From the NCBI RefSeq assembly GCF_014192225.1, contig NZ_JACHXS010000001.1, positions 1,142,440-1,206,439 of the forward strand: DNA of 64,000 nucleotides. Reading direction: 5' to 3'. This DNA comes from Pseudoduganella umbonata (GTDB taxonomy: Bacteria > Pseudomonadota > Gammaproteobacteria > Burkholderiales > Burkholderiaceae_D). A program made the position numbers and the translations under genes. The notes beneath the pieces are model-generated. The model was not told the DNA's origin, did not search any database, and worked only from the letters and a program-made list of their open reading frames with translations. Shown here one piece after another: positions 8,816 through 18,377 of this stretch. How positions within the stretch are numbered: position 1 is the stretch's first letter; each line of letters opens with the position of its first letter.

Positions 8816-9121
8816 TCAGTCACAGCCCCCGAAGGCCAGCAGCGGCATCGCACTCCATGCGATCGCCGCGAACGCAAGGATGGCACCGCCCAGCCGTGCC
8901 ATCCGCAGCACGCCGCGCGGTGCCGCGCCGCTCTCCCGCCATGCCCGCCAGCACAGCCACCCCGCTGCGGCCAGCGCCAGCAGCGTGACGGCCAGCAGCA
9001 CGGTCCAGGTGCCGCGCCGGCAGCCGCTGGCCGCGAACAGGTAGCAGAAGAAGAAGTGCGCCGCCCACAGCACCAGCGGCGCCGTGCCGTGCCACAGCTT
9101 GTTCCAGAACCGGTCACCCAT
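8816..9121 (-). CDS. Small three-helix membrane protein of the caa3 operon
   Basis: The 101-residue protein starts at the ATG at 9121, preceded by GGGAGAAAGC, 14 bp after the stop of the fused oxidase gene. It shows three hydrophobic helices (about 13-30, 40-58 and 75-95) separated by Arg-rich turns. I recognise no named family. Its position as last gene of the oxidase operon suggests an accessory, assembly or subunit-IV-like role, which is inferred from context only. Confidence 0.7.
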   Translation of the reverse strand: MGDRFWNKLWHGTAPLVLWAAHFFFCYLFAASGCRRGTWTVLLAVTLLALAAAGWLCWRAWRESGAAPRGVLRMARLGGAILAFAAIAWSAMPLLAFGGCD

Positions 9122-9135
9122 GCTTTCTCCCGGAT

Positions 9136-11688
9136 TCACCCCATCAGCCGCGGCCAGAGGTGCACGGCGACGCCGGTGACTGCACCCTGCAGCACCGTGT
9201 AATAGAAGATCAGCGCCGTGTTGTCCAGCGAACCGCGGCTGTGCGGCGTCAGGTGCCGGCACAGCGAGCGGGCGATCACATAGGCGCCGCAGATCGCGCA
9301 CAGCAGCACGTGCAGCCCCTGGTAAGCGACCAGCGTCGCCACCGCCGCGCTCCACGCATGGCTGGTGGGGCTCAGTCCGCTGCCGACCTGCCCGGCCAGT
9401 TCCAGGCCGAATCCGGCCGCCGCCAGCACGATTGCCGCACCGATCAGCCAGCGCAGCGTGGCCTGCCCTGCCGCGAGCGGCCGGCGCCGGGCCAGCGCGA
9501 CGAGGATGCCGCCGCCCGCCACCAGCAGGAACGACAGCGCCGCCGGCCATGGCGCCGCCAGCCGCGCGCCCGGCGGCGGGCAGACGTCGAGCCGCATCGA
9601 CACGTGCACGTAGGCGAACAGGAAGGACAGGAACACGCCCGCGTCGACGATCAGCATGATGATCGTCGCCCACCACGAATGGCTGGCAGGCCCCGTTGCG
9701 CCGACCGGCAGCACGACATCGTTGCCGGCGTCGTCTTCTCCCACCTTGGCGTCGCGACACGGCGCCGGCTGGTCCTGTTCCCACAGCCACGCGAGCAGCG
9801 TGACGATGGCGACGACGCCGCAGATCCACGCCACCATCGTCTGCTTCGCCGTCAGCAGCAGGAAGAAGCCGGCCGTGCCGGCCGCCGACAGGAACGGCAG
9901 CCAGCTGTCCGTCGGCAGTACCAGCAGGTAGCGCAGCCGCCCGGTGACAGGCGTGGTGACGATCGTTTCGCGCTTGCCGGTGACGGTGCCGGGCAGCCAG
10001 TGCGCGCCCTGCTCCACCTCGCGCATCATGTCCGGACTGGCCCACAGCGGATCGGTCGACTCCACCTGCGGGATGCTGCGCGTGGCATAGTCTTCGGACG
10101 GCAGCCATTCCAGCGTGCCGGCGTTCCACGGGTTGCCGGGGTCCTTTTCCGGTTTCATCAGCGCGCGCACCATGCCGCCGAAAAACAGCGCCACGCCGGC
10201 GGCGAACACGAACGCGCCGATGGTGGACAGCATGTTCAGCAGCTCCCAGCCCAGCCCCGACGGATACGTGTAGACGCGGCGCGGCATGCCCAGCAAGCCC
10301 GTGACGTGCATCGGGAAGAACGCCAGGTTGAAGCCGCCGAACATCAGCCCGAACGACCAGCGCGCCACGCGCGCCGGCACCGCGTGGCCGTTGACCAGCG
10401 GCAGCCAGTAGCACAGCGCCGCGAACAGCGGGAACACCATGCCGCCGATCAGTACGTAGTGGAAGTGGGCGACGATGAAGTAGCTGTCGTGCACCTGCCA
10501 GTCGTACGGCACCACGGCCACCATCACGCCGGTCAGGCCGCCCAGCACGAAAATGAACAGGAACCCCAGGATGAACAGCGCCGGCGGCGACATGGCCAGC
10601 CGGCCGCGCCGCGCGGTGCCGTTCCACAGCGTGCCGATCCAGGCGAACAGCTGGATCGCCGTCGGCACCGCCACCGCCATGCTGGCCGCGGAAGCAAAGC
10701 CCGCCTCGAGGTGTCCCAGGCCGGTGGTAAACATGTGGTGGGCCCACAGGCCGAAGCTGAAGAAGCCGACCGCGACCATCGCCACGATGACGGCGCGCCG
10801 CCCGACCAGCGCGGTGCCGGCGATGGTCGGGATCATCGTCGACACCATGCCCGCCGCCGGCAGGAAGATGATGTACACCTCGGGGTGCCCGAAGAACCAG
10901 AACAGGTGCTGCCACAGGATCGGGTCGCCGCCCCGGTCGGCAATGAAGAACGGCCAGTCCCAGGCGCGTTCCAGTTCCAGCAGCGCGGTACCGGCGATCA
11001 CCGCCGGGAAAGCGAACACGATCATCACGCCCACCACCAGCATCGCCCAGGCGTACACCGGCATGCGCAGCAGCGTCATGCCGGGCGCGCGGGTAAACAG
11101 GATGCCGACGATCAGCTCGATGGCGCCGGCGATCGCGGAGATCTCGATGAAGCCGATGCCCAGCAGCCAGAAGTCGGCGTTCAGGCCGGGCGAGTAGGCC
11201 TTGCCGGTCAGCGGCGGGTACATGAACCAGCCGCCGTCCGGCGCCAGGCCGACGAACAGCGTGCAGAAGAAGCCCAGCCCGCCGAACGCGTAGGCCCAGT
11301 AGGCGTAGGCGGACAGCCGCGGGAACGGCAGGTCGCGCGCGCCCAGCATGCCCGGCAACAGGTAGACCGCCACCGCCTCCACCACGGGAATCGCGAACAG
11401 GAACATCATCACGGTGCCGTGCATCGTGAAGATCTGGTTGTAGGTGCCGGGTCCGAACAGGCTGTTTTCCGGCACCGCCAGTTGCAGGCGGATCAGCAGG
11501 CCCAGCACGCCGGCCAGCACGAAGAACAGCAGCGAGGTACCGATGTACAGCAGGCCGATCGTCGTGTTGTTGACGGAACTGAGCAGGCGCCAGCCGCGCG
11601 GCGTGCGCCAGACGTCTTCCAGGCGCTGCAGTTCCTGCGGCGGGCGCGGCAGCCGGTTCGGCAGCGCTTTCTCCATGCCCTGGGTCAT
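9136..11688 (-). CDS. Fused cytochrome c oxidase subunits I and III
   Basis: This 850-residue protein is a heme-copper oxidase catalytic subunit (about 1-540) joined to a subunit III domain (about 600-850). Heme a ligands H90 and H410, the CuB site H268 cross-linked to Y272 (GHPEVY), H317/H318 (WAHH) and heme a3 ligand H408 are all present. It reduces oxygen to water in the inner membrane while pumping protons. The start overlaps the preceding subunit II stop as ATGA, so translation is probably coupled. CoxI-CoxIII fusions are known in caa3-type enzymes; here it is followed by one small membrane protein. Confidence 0.93.
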   Translation of the reverse strand: MTQGMEKALPNRLPRPPQELQRLEDVWRTPRGWRLLSSVNNTTIGLLYIGTSLLFFVLAGVLGLLIRLQLAVPENSLFGPGTYNQIFTMHGTVMMFLFAIPVVEAVAVYLLPGMLGARDLPFPRLSAYAYWAYAFGGLGFFCTLFVGLAPDGGWFMYPPLTGKAYSPGLNADFWLLGIGFIEISAIAGAIELIVGILFTRAPGMTLLRMPVYAWAMLVVGVMIVFAFPAVIAGTALLELERAWDWPFFIADRGGDPILWQHLFWFFGHPEVYIIFLPAAGMVSTMIPTIAGTALVGRRAVIVAMVAVGFFSFGLWAHHMFTTGLGHLEAGFASAASMAVAVPTAIQLFAWIGTLWNGTARRGRLAMSPPALFILGFLFIFVLGGLTGVMVAVVPYDWQVHDSYFIVAHFHYVLIGGMVFPLFAALCYWLPLVNGHAVPARVARWSFGLMFGGFNLAFFPMHVTGLLGMPRRVYTYPSGLGWELLNMLSTIGAFVFAAGVALFFGGMVRALMKPEKDPGNPWNAGTLEWLPSEDYATRSIPQVESTDPLWASPDMMREVEQGAHWLPGTVTGKRETIVTTPVTGRLRYLLVLPTDSWLPFLSAAGTAGFFLLLTAKQTMVAWICGVVAIVTLLAWLWEQDQPAPCRDAKVGEDDAGNDVVLPVGATGPASHSWWATIIMLIVDAGVFLSFLFAYVHVSMRLDVCPPPGARLAAPWPAALSFLLVAGGGILVALARRRPLAAGQATLRWLIGAAIVLAAAGFGLELAGQVGSGLSPTSHAWSAAVATLVAYQGLHVLLCAICGAYVIARSLCRHLTPHSRGSLDNTALIFYYTVLQGAVTGVAVHLWPRLMG

Positions 11689-12668
11689 TTCAGCGACTCC
11701 AGCCAGGCCGCCAGCGCGCGCAGTTCATCGCCTTCGAGGCCGCTGGCGGCCGGCATCCGCACGCCCGGCTTGTGCGACTGCGGGTCGGCGATCCAGCCGG
11801 CCAGCGTGCCCTGGTGCGTGGGCAGCGTGCCGGCGGCCAGGTACAGGCGGCTGCCTACATGCGTCAGGTCCGGCCCGGCCGTGGCGGCGTCCGTGGTCCG
11901 TCCGGCCACGCCGCGCACCGCGTGGCAGGCATCGCAGCGCCGTTCCAGGAATGCCTGCCGCCCGCGCGCCAGTTGTGCGGTGGCCGGCGCCGCGGCCGGT
12001 CGCGCCTGCGCCGCCAGCCACGCATCGAATTCGGCCTGCGGCTGCGCCACCACGTGCAGCGCCATCTTGGCGTGCTGGGTGCCGCAGAATTCGGCGCACT
12101 GGCCGCGCCAGGTGCCGGGCCGGTCGGCCTTCAGCATCAGGCCATGCACGCGCCCCGGTACCATGTCGACCTTGCCCGCCAGCGCCGGTACCCAGAACGA
12201 GTGGATCACGTCGCTCGTGGTCAGCGCCAGGTAGACCGGCTGGCCGGCGGGGATGCGGATCTCGTTGGCCAGGACGACGTCGCGCCCGGTGGCCGGATCG
12301 ATGTAGCGCACTTCCCACCACCACATCTTCGCCGTGACCGCCACGCGCAGCGGCGTCAGCGAGGAAGGCTGCGACAGGCTCTTCGTGCTGGCCAGGCTCC
12401 ACGCGAGCAGCGCCGTGAGCACGACGAACGGCAGCAGCAGGCCGCCGCCGGCGATCCACACGCGCGGACCGATCGCGCCGCGGGCACGCAGCGCGCGCGC
12501 CACCAGGCACATCACGCCGACCAGGATGACGACGGAACCGAGCGTCATCGTCCAGCCCAGCTGGTCGATCAGCGCGGCGTCCGGCCCGGCCGGCGCGAGC
12601 GCCGATTGCCGGGGCGCGCCCGCCCCCGGCTGTGCCGCCGGATGCGCCGTCGTAGGTGGCGCCGTCAT
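11685..12668 (-). CDS. Cytochrome c oxidase subunit II with fused cytochrome c domain (caa3)
   Basis: This 327-residue subunit has two N-terminal membrane helices (about 38-60 and 72-92). Its periplasmic cupredoxin domain carries the complete CuA site: H156, C191, E193, C195, H199, M202. A C-terminal mono-heme cytochrome c domain follows with CDACH (C245-H249). The heme domain marks a caa3-type enzyme that takes electrons from soluble or membrane cytochromes c. Its ATG overlaps the upstream cytochrome stop, and its stop overlaps the catalytic subunit start, both as ATGA. Confidence 0.93.
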   Translation of the reverse strand: MTAPPTTAHPAAQPGAGAPRQSALAPAGPDAALIDQLGWTMTLGSVVILVGVMCLVARALRARGAIGPRVWIAGGGLLLPFVVLTALLAWSLASTKSLSQPSSLTPLRVAVTAKMWWWEVRYIDPATGRDVVLANEIRIPAGQPVYLALTTSDVIHSFWVPALAGKVDMVPGRVHGLMLKADRPGTWRGQCAEFCGTQHAKMALHVVAQPQAEFDAWLAAQARPAAAPATAQLARGRQAFLERRCDACHAVRGVAGRTTDAATAGPDLTHVGSRLYLAAGTLPTHQGTLAGWIADPQSHKPGVRMPAASGLEGDELRALAAWLESLK

Positions 12669-13066
12669 CTAAGCGTGTAGAGATAGGCCGCCATGTGGCG
12701 CGCGTCCTCGGGCGACACGCCCAGGTTCGGCATCAGCGTTCCGGGCTTCACACCGGGCGGATCGACGATCCACCGCACCAGCGGTTCGGGATAATTCGGC
12801 AGGCGCCCCGCCACGTAGCTCTGGCGACCGAACGTATCGAGCGGCGGGCCGGCCGTGCTGCGCGCCGCCTCGACGCCGGGAATCGAATGGCAGGCGCCGC
12901 ATTGGAACTGCATCAGCAGCGCCTTGCCGCGCGCCGGGTCGCCGCCGGCCACGCGCTGCACGGGCGCCGCATCGTCGCCGCAGCCGGCAAGGGCGCAGGC
13001 CAGAGCGCACGCCAGTGCTGCAAGCAGCCAGGCAGCGCCGGTCGGGCATCGTGGTGTTTCGCGCAC
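12665..13066 (-). CDS. Mono-heme cytochrome c lipoprotein
   Basis: The GTG at 13066 is chosen as start because GCAGGA lies eight bases before it and it places a lipoprotein signal (ALAGC, C29) at the N-terminus of the 133-residue product. The heme site is CGACH (C56-H60), with a probable Met ligand in TLMPNLGV. It should be lipid-anchored in the periplasm and pass electrons to the caa3 oxidase encoded next, whose first codon it overlaps. Sequence around the heme and the C-terminal half closely resembles the second domain of the divergent diheme cytochrome. Confidence 0.8.
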   Translation of the reverse strand: MRETPRCPTGAAWLLAALACALACALAGCGDDAAPVQRVAGGDPARGKALLMQFQCGACHSIPGVEAARSTAGPPLDTFGRQSYVAGRLPNYPEPLVRWIVDPPGVKPGTLMPNLGVSPEDARHMAAYLYTLR

Positions 13067-13148
13067 GTACTGTTCCTGCAGAAAACGGAAGAATCCATAT
13101 AATAAAGCAAACACATCATGGATTTTTTTCAACGGTGCGCACCCCTGC
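13067..13148. promoter_or_regulatory. Divergent promoter region of the cytochrome genes
   Basis: The 82-bp AT-richer spacer contains a perfect TATAAT at 13098-13103 reading toward the plus-strand diheme cytochrome, but no strong -35 at 16-18 bp. A TTGAAA on the minus strand near 13128 may serve the oxidase operon. One or both divergent promoters must lie here. Confidence 0.45.
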
Positions 13149-14012
13149 ATGGCTTCCAACCGACTTCGCCTGATCGTCAAGACCGCCGTCGCGACGGCCC
13201 TTTCGCTGGCCGCCGCGGCCGCCCTCGTCGGGTGGATCGTGCTGGAATCCGGCTGGTACAACGTGGCCGCCACGCAGCAGCACTTCCAGCCCGTCTACAC
13301 GGTGCTGGAAAAAGGCATGCGCGAATCGGTGCGCTTCCACGCGCGCGAGGTGGCCACGCCGCCGCTCGCCGACGCCGCACGGGTGGTGCGCGGGGCGCAC
13401 CTGTACCACCAGCATTGCGTGCAATGCCACGGTGCGCCGGGCGTCGCGCAGAGCCCGGTCGGCAAGAGCATGCAGCCGATTCCCGGCCCGCTGGTGGACG
13501 CGGCGCGGCGCTGGCAGCCGCGCGAACTGTACTGGATCACGCGGCACGGCATCCGCATGGCGGGCATGCCGGCCTGGGAATTCCACCTGCGCGACGAACA
13601 GCTGTGGGACCTGGTGGCCTTCCTCCAGCAGTTCCCGGGGCAGACGCGCGACAGCTACCGCGCGCTGGTCGAGGAATCGGCTGCCTCCGGGCAGTCGCCT
13701 GCCCTGTCGCCGGCACGGACCGTGCCGAACCATCCGGACGTCGAGCGCGGCCGCATGGCCCTTACCCAGTATGCCTGCCAGGCCTGCCACGCGATCCCCG
13801 GCGTGACGGGGCCCGATACCTTCGTCGGCCCGCCGCTGGCGGGACTGTCGCAGCGCAAGTACGTGGCCGGCGTGCTGCCCAATACCGCCGACAACCTGGC
13901 GCGCTGGATCCGCGTGCCGCATGAAATCGATCCCCGCACGACCATGCCCACGCTCGGCGTGACCGAGCGCGATGCGCGCGACATGGCGGCCTACCTGCTC
14001 AGCCAGGAGTAG
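13149..14012 (+). CDS. Membrane-anchored diheme cytochrome c
   Basis: The 287-residue protein has one N-terminal membrane helix (about 10-32) and two heme-binding motifs, CVQCH (C90-H94) and CQACH (C210-H214), each in its own cytochrome c domain. The ATG at 13149 starts exactly at the membrane anchor, though its ribosome site is weak. It is divergent from the caa3 operon and is likely an electron donor to that oxidase. The second domain shares the YVAG...LPN...RWI...MP pattern with the lipoprotein cytochrome across the promoter, so the two probably derive from a common ancestor. Confidence 0.85.
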   Translation: MASNRLRLIVKTAVATALSLAAAAALVGWIVLESGWYNVAATQQHFQPVYTVLEKGMRESVRFHAREVATPPLADAARVVRGAHLYHQHCVQCHGAPGVAQSPVGKSMQPIPGPLVDAARRWQPRELYWITRHGIRMAGMPAWEFHLRDEQLWDLVAFLQQFPGQTRDSYRALVEESAASGQSPALSPARTVPNHPDVERGRMALTQYACQACHAIPGVTGPDTFVGPPLAGLSQRKYVAGVLPNTADNLARWIRVPHEIDPRTTMPTLGVTERDARDMAAYLLSQE

Positions 14013-14043
14013 CGCAGCGAGCATCGAGCACAAGGAGAGCAAC

Positions 14044-15129
14044 GTGGAACGACACCAGGAACCCGACACCGGAAAACCCGCCGAACACCGCTTCACGCGC
14101 CGCGTCGCCCTCGTCAACGGCATCACGATCATGACGATCCTGGTGCTGGCCGCCATCTGGTTCGCCTACGATGCGCTGCTGCTGGTGTTTGCCTGCATCC
14201 TGTTCGCGATCCTGCTGTATGAACTGGCCGGCACCGTGCACCGGCGGCTGCACATCGGCCGCAATGCGGCGCTGGCGGCGGTGGTCGCCGCGCTGCTGCT
14301 GGTGTTCGGCATCGGCGGCTGGCTGATGGCGCCGCAGATCGGCGAGCAGGCTGACAAGCTGGGCGCCGCCGTTCCCGACGCGCTGCAGCGCTTTCGCGCC
14401 GCGATGGAAGAACAGCCGCTGCTGAAGCGCCTGATGGCCAGCGTACCGTCGCCGGAACAGATGCAGAAGCAGCTGGGCCAGCTGGTGCCCAACGCGGGCC
14501 TGTTCTTTTCCGGCCTGCTGGGGGCGGCCGGCAATGCCGTCATCATCCTGTTCGTCGGCATCTATTTCGCCGCCCAGCCGCACATCTATATCGACGGCTT
14601 CATCACGCTGATACCGCCGCGCAAGCGCGCGCGGGCCCGCGAGGTGATGGATGAACTGGGCCGCACGCTGTCGCGCTGGCTGCTGGGCAAGGCCGCCTCG
14701 ATGCTGCTGGTGACGATCCTGTCGGCCGCCGGCCTGGCGCTGCTGGGCGTGCCGCTGGCCCTGATCCTCGGGCTGATCGCCGGCCTGCTCGATTTCATCC
14801 CCTACCTGGGACCGCTGATGGCCGGCGTGCCGGCGATGCTGATCGCGTTTTCACACAGTCCGCAGCAGGCACTGTACGTACTGCTGCTGTTCGGCGCGAT
14901 CCAGCTGGCCGAAGGCTACCTGCTGTCGCCGCTGATCGAGAAGCGCACCGTGTCGCTGCCGCCGGCACTGACGATCGTCATGCAGCTGCTGTTCGGCGCG
15001 CTGTTCGGCATGGCCGGCGTGGCGCTGGCCACGCCGCTGACCGCCGTGCTGGCGGTGCTGGTGACGATGCTGTACGTGCAGGACGTGCTGAAGGATCCGG
15101 TACGGACACCGTCGGAAAAGCACGACTGA
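14044..15129 (+). CDS. AI-2E/PerM family membrane protein
   Basis: The start is a GTG at 14044 with a strong AAGGAGAG seven bases before it, giving a 361-residue protein. About eight membrane helices are arranged as in the UPF0118/PerM family, with the conserved LDFIPYLGPL segment and the later EGYLLSPLIEKRTVSLPP. Members have been tied to autoinducer-2 export or to sodium/proton antiport; the transported species here is unknown. It follows the diheme cytochrome by 31 bp and may be co-transcribed with it. Confidence 0.85.
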   Translation: MERHQEPDTGKPAEHRFTRRVALVNGITIMTILVLAAIWFAYDALLLVFACILFAILLYELAGTVHRRLHIGRNAALAAVVAALLLVFGIGGWLMAPQIGEQADKLGAAVPDALQRFRAAMEEQPLLKRLMASVPSPEQMQKQLGQLVPNAGLFFSGLLGAAGNAVIILFVGIYFAAQPHIYIDGFITLIPPRKRARAREVMDELGRTLSRWLLGKAASMLLVTILSAAGLALLGVPLALILGLIAGLLDFIPYLGPLMAGVPAMLIAFSHSPQQALYVLLLFGAIQLAEGYLLSPLIEKRTVSLPPALTIVMQLLFGALFGMAGVALATPLTAVLAVLVTMLYVQDVLKDPVRTPSEKHD

Positions 15130-15172
15130 TTCCGGGCCCGGGGCGAAGACAGGTGCCCGCGCTGCTTCTCCG

Positions 15173-16984
15173 TCAGTGGCTCAGCTGCTTCTGGGTCTGG
15201 TACAGCCGCGCGTAGGCGCCGCCCTGCGCCAGCAGCGCTTCGTGCGTGCCCGTTTCGGCGATCGTGCCGGCATGCATGACGACGATGCGGTCGGCGTTCT
15301 CGATCGTCGACAGCCGGTGCGCGATGACGACCGTGGTGCGGCCTTCCATCAGCCGCTCCAGCGCCGCCTGCACCTGGCGTTCCGATTCCGTGTCGAGCGC
15401 GCTGGTCGCTTCGTCCAGGATCAGGATCGGCGCATCCTTGTACAGCGCGCGCGCGATGGCCAGGCGTTGCCGCTGGCCGCCCGACAGGCGCAGGCCGTTC
15501 TCGCCGACTTCGGTGGCATAGCCCTGCGGCTGGCGCACGATGAACTCGTGCGCGTAGGCGGCCTGCGCGGCCGCCTCGATGCGGGCCTGGTCGGGTGCCG
15601 GGTCGCCGTAGGCGATGTTGGCGGCCAGCGTGTCGTTGAACAACACCACGTCCTGGCTGACCAGAGCGATCTGGGCCCGCAGGTCGGCCAGCCGGTAGTT
15701 GCGCAGGTCGACACCATCGAGCAGGATGCGCCCGCCGCCGACGTCGTAGAAGCGCGGCAGCAGGCTGGCCAGCGTGGTCTTGCCGCTGCCCGAGCTGCCC
15801 ACCAGCGCGACGGTCTCGCCGGCCGGGATGTCCAGCGACACATTGGCCAGCGCCGGCGAGGCGTCCGCGGCGCCGTAGCGGAAGCTGACCGACGCCAGTT
15901 CGATGTGGCCGCTGGCGCGCGCCAGCGTGTGCATACCGTCGTCCATCTCGACCGGCGCGTCGATCACGCCAAACACGGATTTCGCCGCCGCCAGGCCGCG
16001 CTGCAGCGGTTCGTTGAGCTTGGTGAGGTTCTTGACCGGCGACTGCATGGCCAGCAGCGCCGTCATGAACGTCGCGAAGTCGCCCGCGGTCAGTGCGTTG
16101 GCCTGCGCGCGCAGCAGCGCGAAATAAATCACGGCCGACAGCACGACGCCGATCAGCATCATGATGATGCCCGAGTTCATGGCCGCCGTTGCCGCCTGCT
16201 TCACGGCCAGCCGCCGGTTCAGTTTCACCACGTCGTCGAAGCGCCGCTGCTCGTATTGCTGGCCGCCGAAGATCTTCACGACGCGCTGCCCGCCGATGCT
16301 TTCATCGAGCACGCGGGTCAGTTCGCCCATCGCATGCTGCCCGCTTTCGGAAAGACGGCGCATGCGCCGCCCCGCGAACGTCACCACGGCCGCCACCAGC
16401 GGCAGCAGGGTCAGGCAGAACACGGCCAGTTGCCAGTCGTATACAAGCATCGTGACCAGGTAGCCGATGGCCAGGACGGAATCGCGCACCGCCACGTTGA
16501 TCACGTTCAGGCCCGCCTGCGATACCTGGTTGGCGTCGTACGTCACGCGCGACAGCGTGGTACCGGTCGACGACTGGTCGAAATAGCCGTTCGGCAGGCG
16601 CAGGATGCGGGCGAACATTTTCTCGCGCAGGTCGGCCTGCACCTGGTTGCTGAGCCATGCGGAACCGTAGTCGCCGGCAAAGCTGCTGACCATGCGCAGG
16701 ATGGCAAGCGCCATGATGATCGTGGGAATCGTCCACAGCGCCGCCTGCCCTGCGCTGACCGGCAACAACTGGCCGATCCAGTCTTTCACGGTCGAGGCCA
16801 CGGCGTCGCCGGCGCCATGCACGATGCCCTGCCCGCCCAGCGCATCGATCACCGTCTTCAACTGCGTGACAAGCAGCACGTCGGTCAGTGAGGCGACCCC
16901 GACCGCAAACAGGGTCACGGCAAGCGCGCCGGAATAAGGACGGAATTGCAGCAGCAGGCGGGAATACAGTTGACGGCTCGACAC
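15173..16984 (-). CDS. MsbA-like lipid A/phospholipid ABC exporter
   Basis: This ABC half-transporter of 603 residues (from the GTG at 16984, MSSRQLYSRLL) has six membrane helices followed by a nucleotide-binding domain. That domain has Walker A GSSGSGKT, signature LSGGQRQR, Walker B ILILDEATSALD and the H-loop IAHRLST. Length and sequence match MsbA-type flippases that move lipid A core or phospholipids across the inner membrane as homodimers. The frame is open upstream to 17056, but those residues are not family-like. Other ABCB exporters are similar, so the substrate is inferred. Confidence 0.85.
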   Translation of the reverse strand: MSSRQLYSRLLLQFRPYSGALAVTLFAVGVASLTDVLLVTQLKTVIDALGGQGIVHGAGDAVASTVKDWIGQLLPVSAGQAALWTIPTIIMALAILRMVSSFAGDYGSAWLSNQVQADLREKMFARILRLPNGYFDQSSTGTTLSRVTYDANQVSQAGLNVINVAVRDSVLAIGYLVTMLVYDWQLAVFCLTLLPLVAAVVTFAGRRMRRLSESGQHAMGELTRVLDESIGGQRVVKIFGGQQYEQRRFDDVVKLNRRLAVKQAATAAMNSGIIMMLIGVVLSAVIYFALLRAQANALTAGDFATFMTALLAMQSPVKNLTKLNEPLQRGLAAAKSVFGVIDAPVEMDDGMHTLARASGHIELASVSFRYGAADASPALANVSLDIPAGETVALVGSSGSGKTTLASLLPRFYDVGGGRILLDGVDLRNYRLADLRAQIALVSQDVVLFNDTLAANIAYGDPAPDQARIEAAAQAAYAHEFIVRQPQGYATEVGENGLRLSGGQRQRLAIARALYKDAPILILDEATSALDTESERQVQAALERLMEGRTTVVIAHRLSTIENADRIVVMHAGTIAETGTHEALLAQGGAYARLYQTQKQLSH

Positions 16985-17345
16985 GTGGCGGCAGGGCAAG
17001 GGATAAAGGCAGCATTGTACCTGCGATCGATGCACCGATGAAATTCGGGCTGCCACGCTTACCGCAGTAACATTATTTACATTTCATTACAACGCATGGG
17101 CATTTCGATAAGTCAAGGGTTCGTTCCATGCCTGTCTGGCGAGCCCTGCAACCACGCTGCAACCCGCATGGATGCTGGGGTTTCACCTGTGCAAAAACTA
17201 TCGCGTTGCTTTTTCGATACGAATCAAAAAAACATCTCGAATTGTAAGCGCCACGTGCTGAACTCGGCAGTTGATCGACTTATACTCGAATTGCAATTTG
17301 CAAAACAATTTGCTTCCTCTTCCATAAGCCAATGAAAGTGAATCA
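16985..17345. other. Intergenic region upstream of the PEP-CTERM gene
   Basis: This 361-bp spacer lies between divergent genes and is AT-richer than its neighbours. It contains TATACT (17281-17286) and a perfect AATTGCAATT palindrome (17289-17298) about 50 bp before the PEP-CTERM start, which are candidate promoter/operator elements. The short open frame at 17096-17335 has no coding support. Confidence 0.5.
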
Positions 17346-18377
17346 ATGAAAACCTTCCTCACTCTCTTTGCATCGGCGGCGCTGACACTATCGGCAGCTG
17401 CGCATGCGGAAACGCCCCCGACATCCCTCAGCGAAGGGTTCGACGACATCAGCGCGTTGGGCGGCTGGGTGCTGGACGCCGGCTCGACCAGCTGGTTCCA
17501 GGGCAACGCGCAATACGGCTCCCAGGCGGGCGCCGCGGGTTCCTACATCGCTGCGAACTATAACGTCGCCGATCTCGACACCGGGCTCGTCGACAGCTGG
17601 CTGATCTCGCCGGAATTCACTTTCACGGCGGCCACGCGCCTGACGTTCTATACCCGCGACAGCGCCGAGGAAGGTTACACCGACACGCTTGACGTCCTGC
17701 TCAGCAGTGGTAGCGGTACCACCACTGCCGGATTCACCACGTCGCTGGTTTCGATCACGGGCGAATCCTATCCCGACGGCTGGACCCGGTACACCTATGA
17801 CTTCACCGGCGCAGGCACCGGACGCCTCGGCTTCCATTACTCGGGCGATTATGAGACCGCCAGCTATATCGGCATCGACAGCGTGGCGATCGCCGCCGTG
17901 CCGGAGCCGTCGACCTGGATGATGCTGGGGCTGGGCCTGGCCGCCGTGGGCTTCGCCGCGCGCCGCAGCCGCCGCACCGCAGCCGGTGCCGGCCTGGCGC
18001 TGGCCGCGCTGGGCATGTCGCAGGGCGCGATGGCCCACGACGTCACGAAAGACCAGGGCATGGTCGTCGTGCGCGATGCCGAAACGGGTAAGGTGCGCGC
18101 CCCGACGGCGGAGGAATACCGCGCCCTGGTGCCTTCGGCGGCGGCGGCGCATGAAGCCAAGTCTGCCCGCGGCATCGTGACGCGGCCACAGGCGGTGGTG
18201 ATGAAGAACGGTACCCGCAAGATCAGCGTGGAGCACAAGGCCATCTACTCGGTCATCACGAAGAACCCGGACGGCACCATTGCCGAAGCCTGCGTCACCG
18301 GCGAAGACACCGCCAATGCACTGATCAACAACGCGCACGCCGCGCAAGCCAAGGGACACCGCCATGAAGCGCAATAA
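17346..18377 (+). CDS. Exosortase-target protein with internal PEP-CTERM signal and C-terminal extra domain
   Basis: This 343-residue secreted protein has a signal peptide (1-21), then a beta-rich, choice-of-anchor-J-like domain (about 27-180). A complete PEP-CTERM sorting signal follows: VPEPS at 185-189, a hydrophobic helix, then RRSRR at 206-210. The protein does not end there. A second Ala-rich hydrophobic stretch (212-230, ending QGAMA) and about 110 further residues follow. I recall that NCBI names a 'post-PEP-CTERM-1' domain for such tails but cannot check it here. Exosortase cleavage at PEP would separate the two halves. The stop overlaps the zinc protease gene by 14 bp, so the two are coupled. 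Confidence 0.85.
   Translation: MKTFLTLFASAALTLSAAAHAETPPTSLSEGFDDISALGGWVLDAGSTSWFQGNAQYGSQAGAAGSYIAANYNVADLDTGLVDSWLISPEFTFTAATRLTFYTRDSAEEGYTDTLDVLLSSGSGTTTAGFTTSLVSITGESYPDGWTRYTYDFTGAGTGRLGFHYSGDYETASYIGIDSVAIAAVPEPSTWMMLGLGLAAVGFAARRSRRTAAGAGLALAALGMSQGAMAHDVTKDQGMVVVRDAETGKVRAPTAEEYRALVPSAAAAHEAKSARGIVTRPQAVVMKNGTRKISVEHKAIYSVITKNPDGTIAEACVTGEDTANALINNAHAAQAKGHRHEAQ

Noticed and set aside
9160..12234. Very long plus-strand open frame opposite the caa3 genes
   Set aside because: High-GC antisense shadow; the translation is Arg/His/Gln-rich and the minus strand encodes complete oxidase subunits.
17096..17335. 79-residue open frame before the PEP-CTERM gene
   Set aside because: No ribosome site, no recognisable pattern, and it lies in the probable promoter region.
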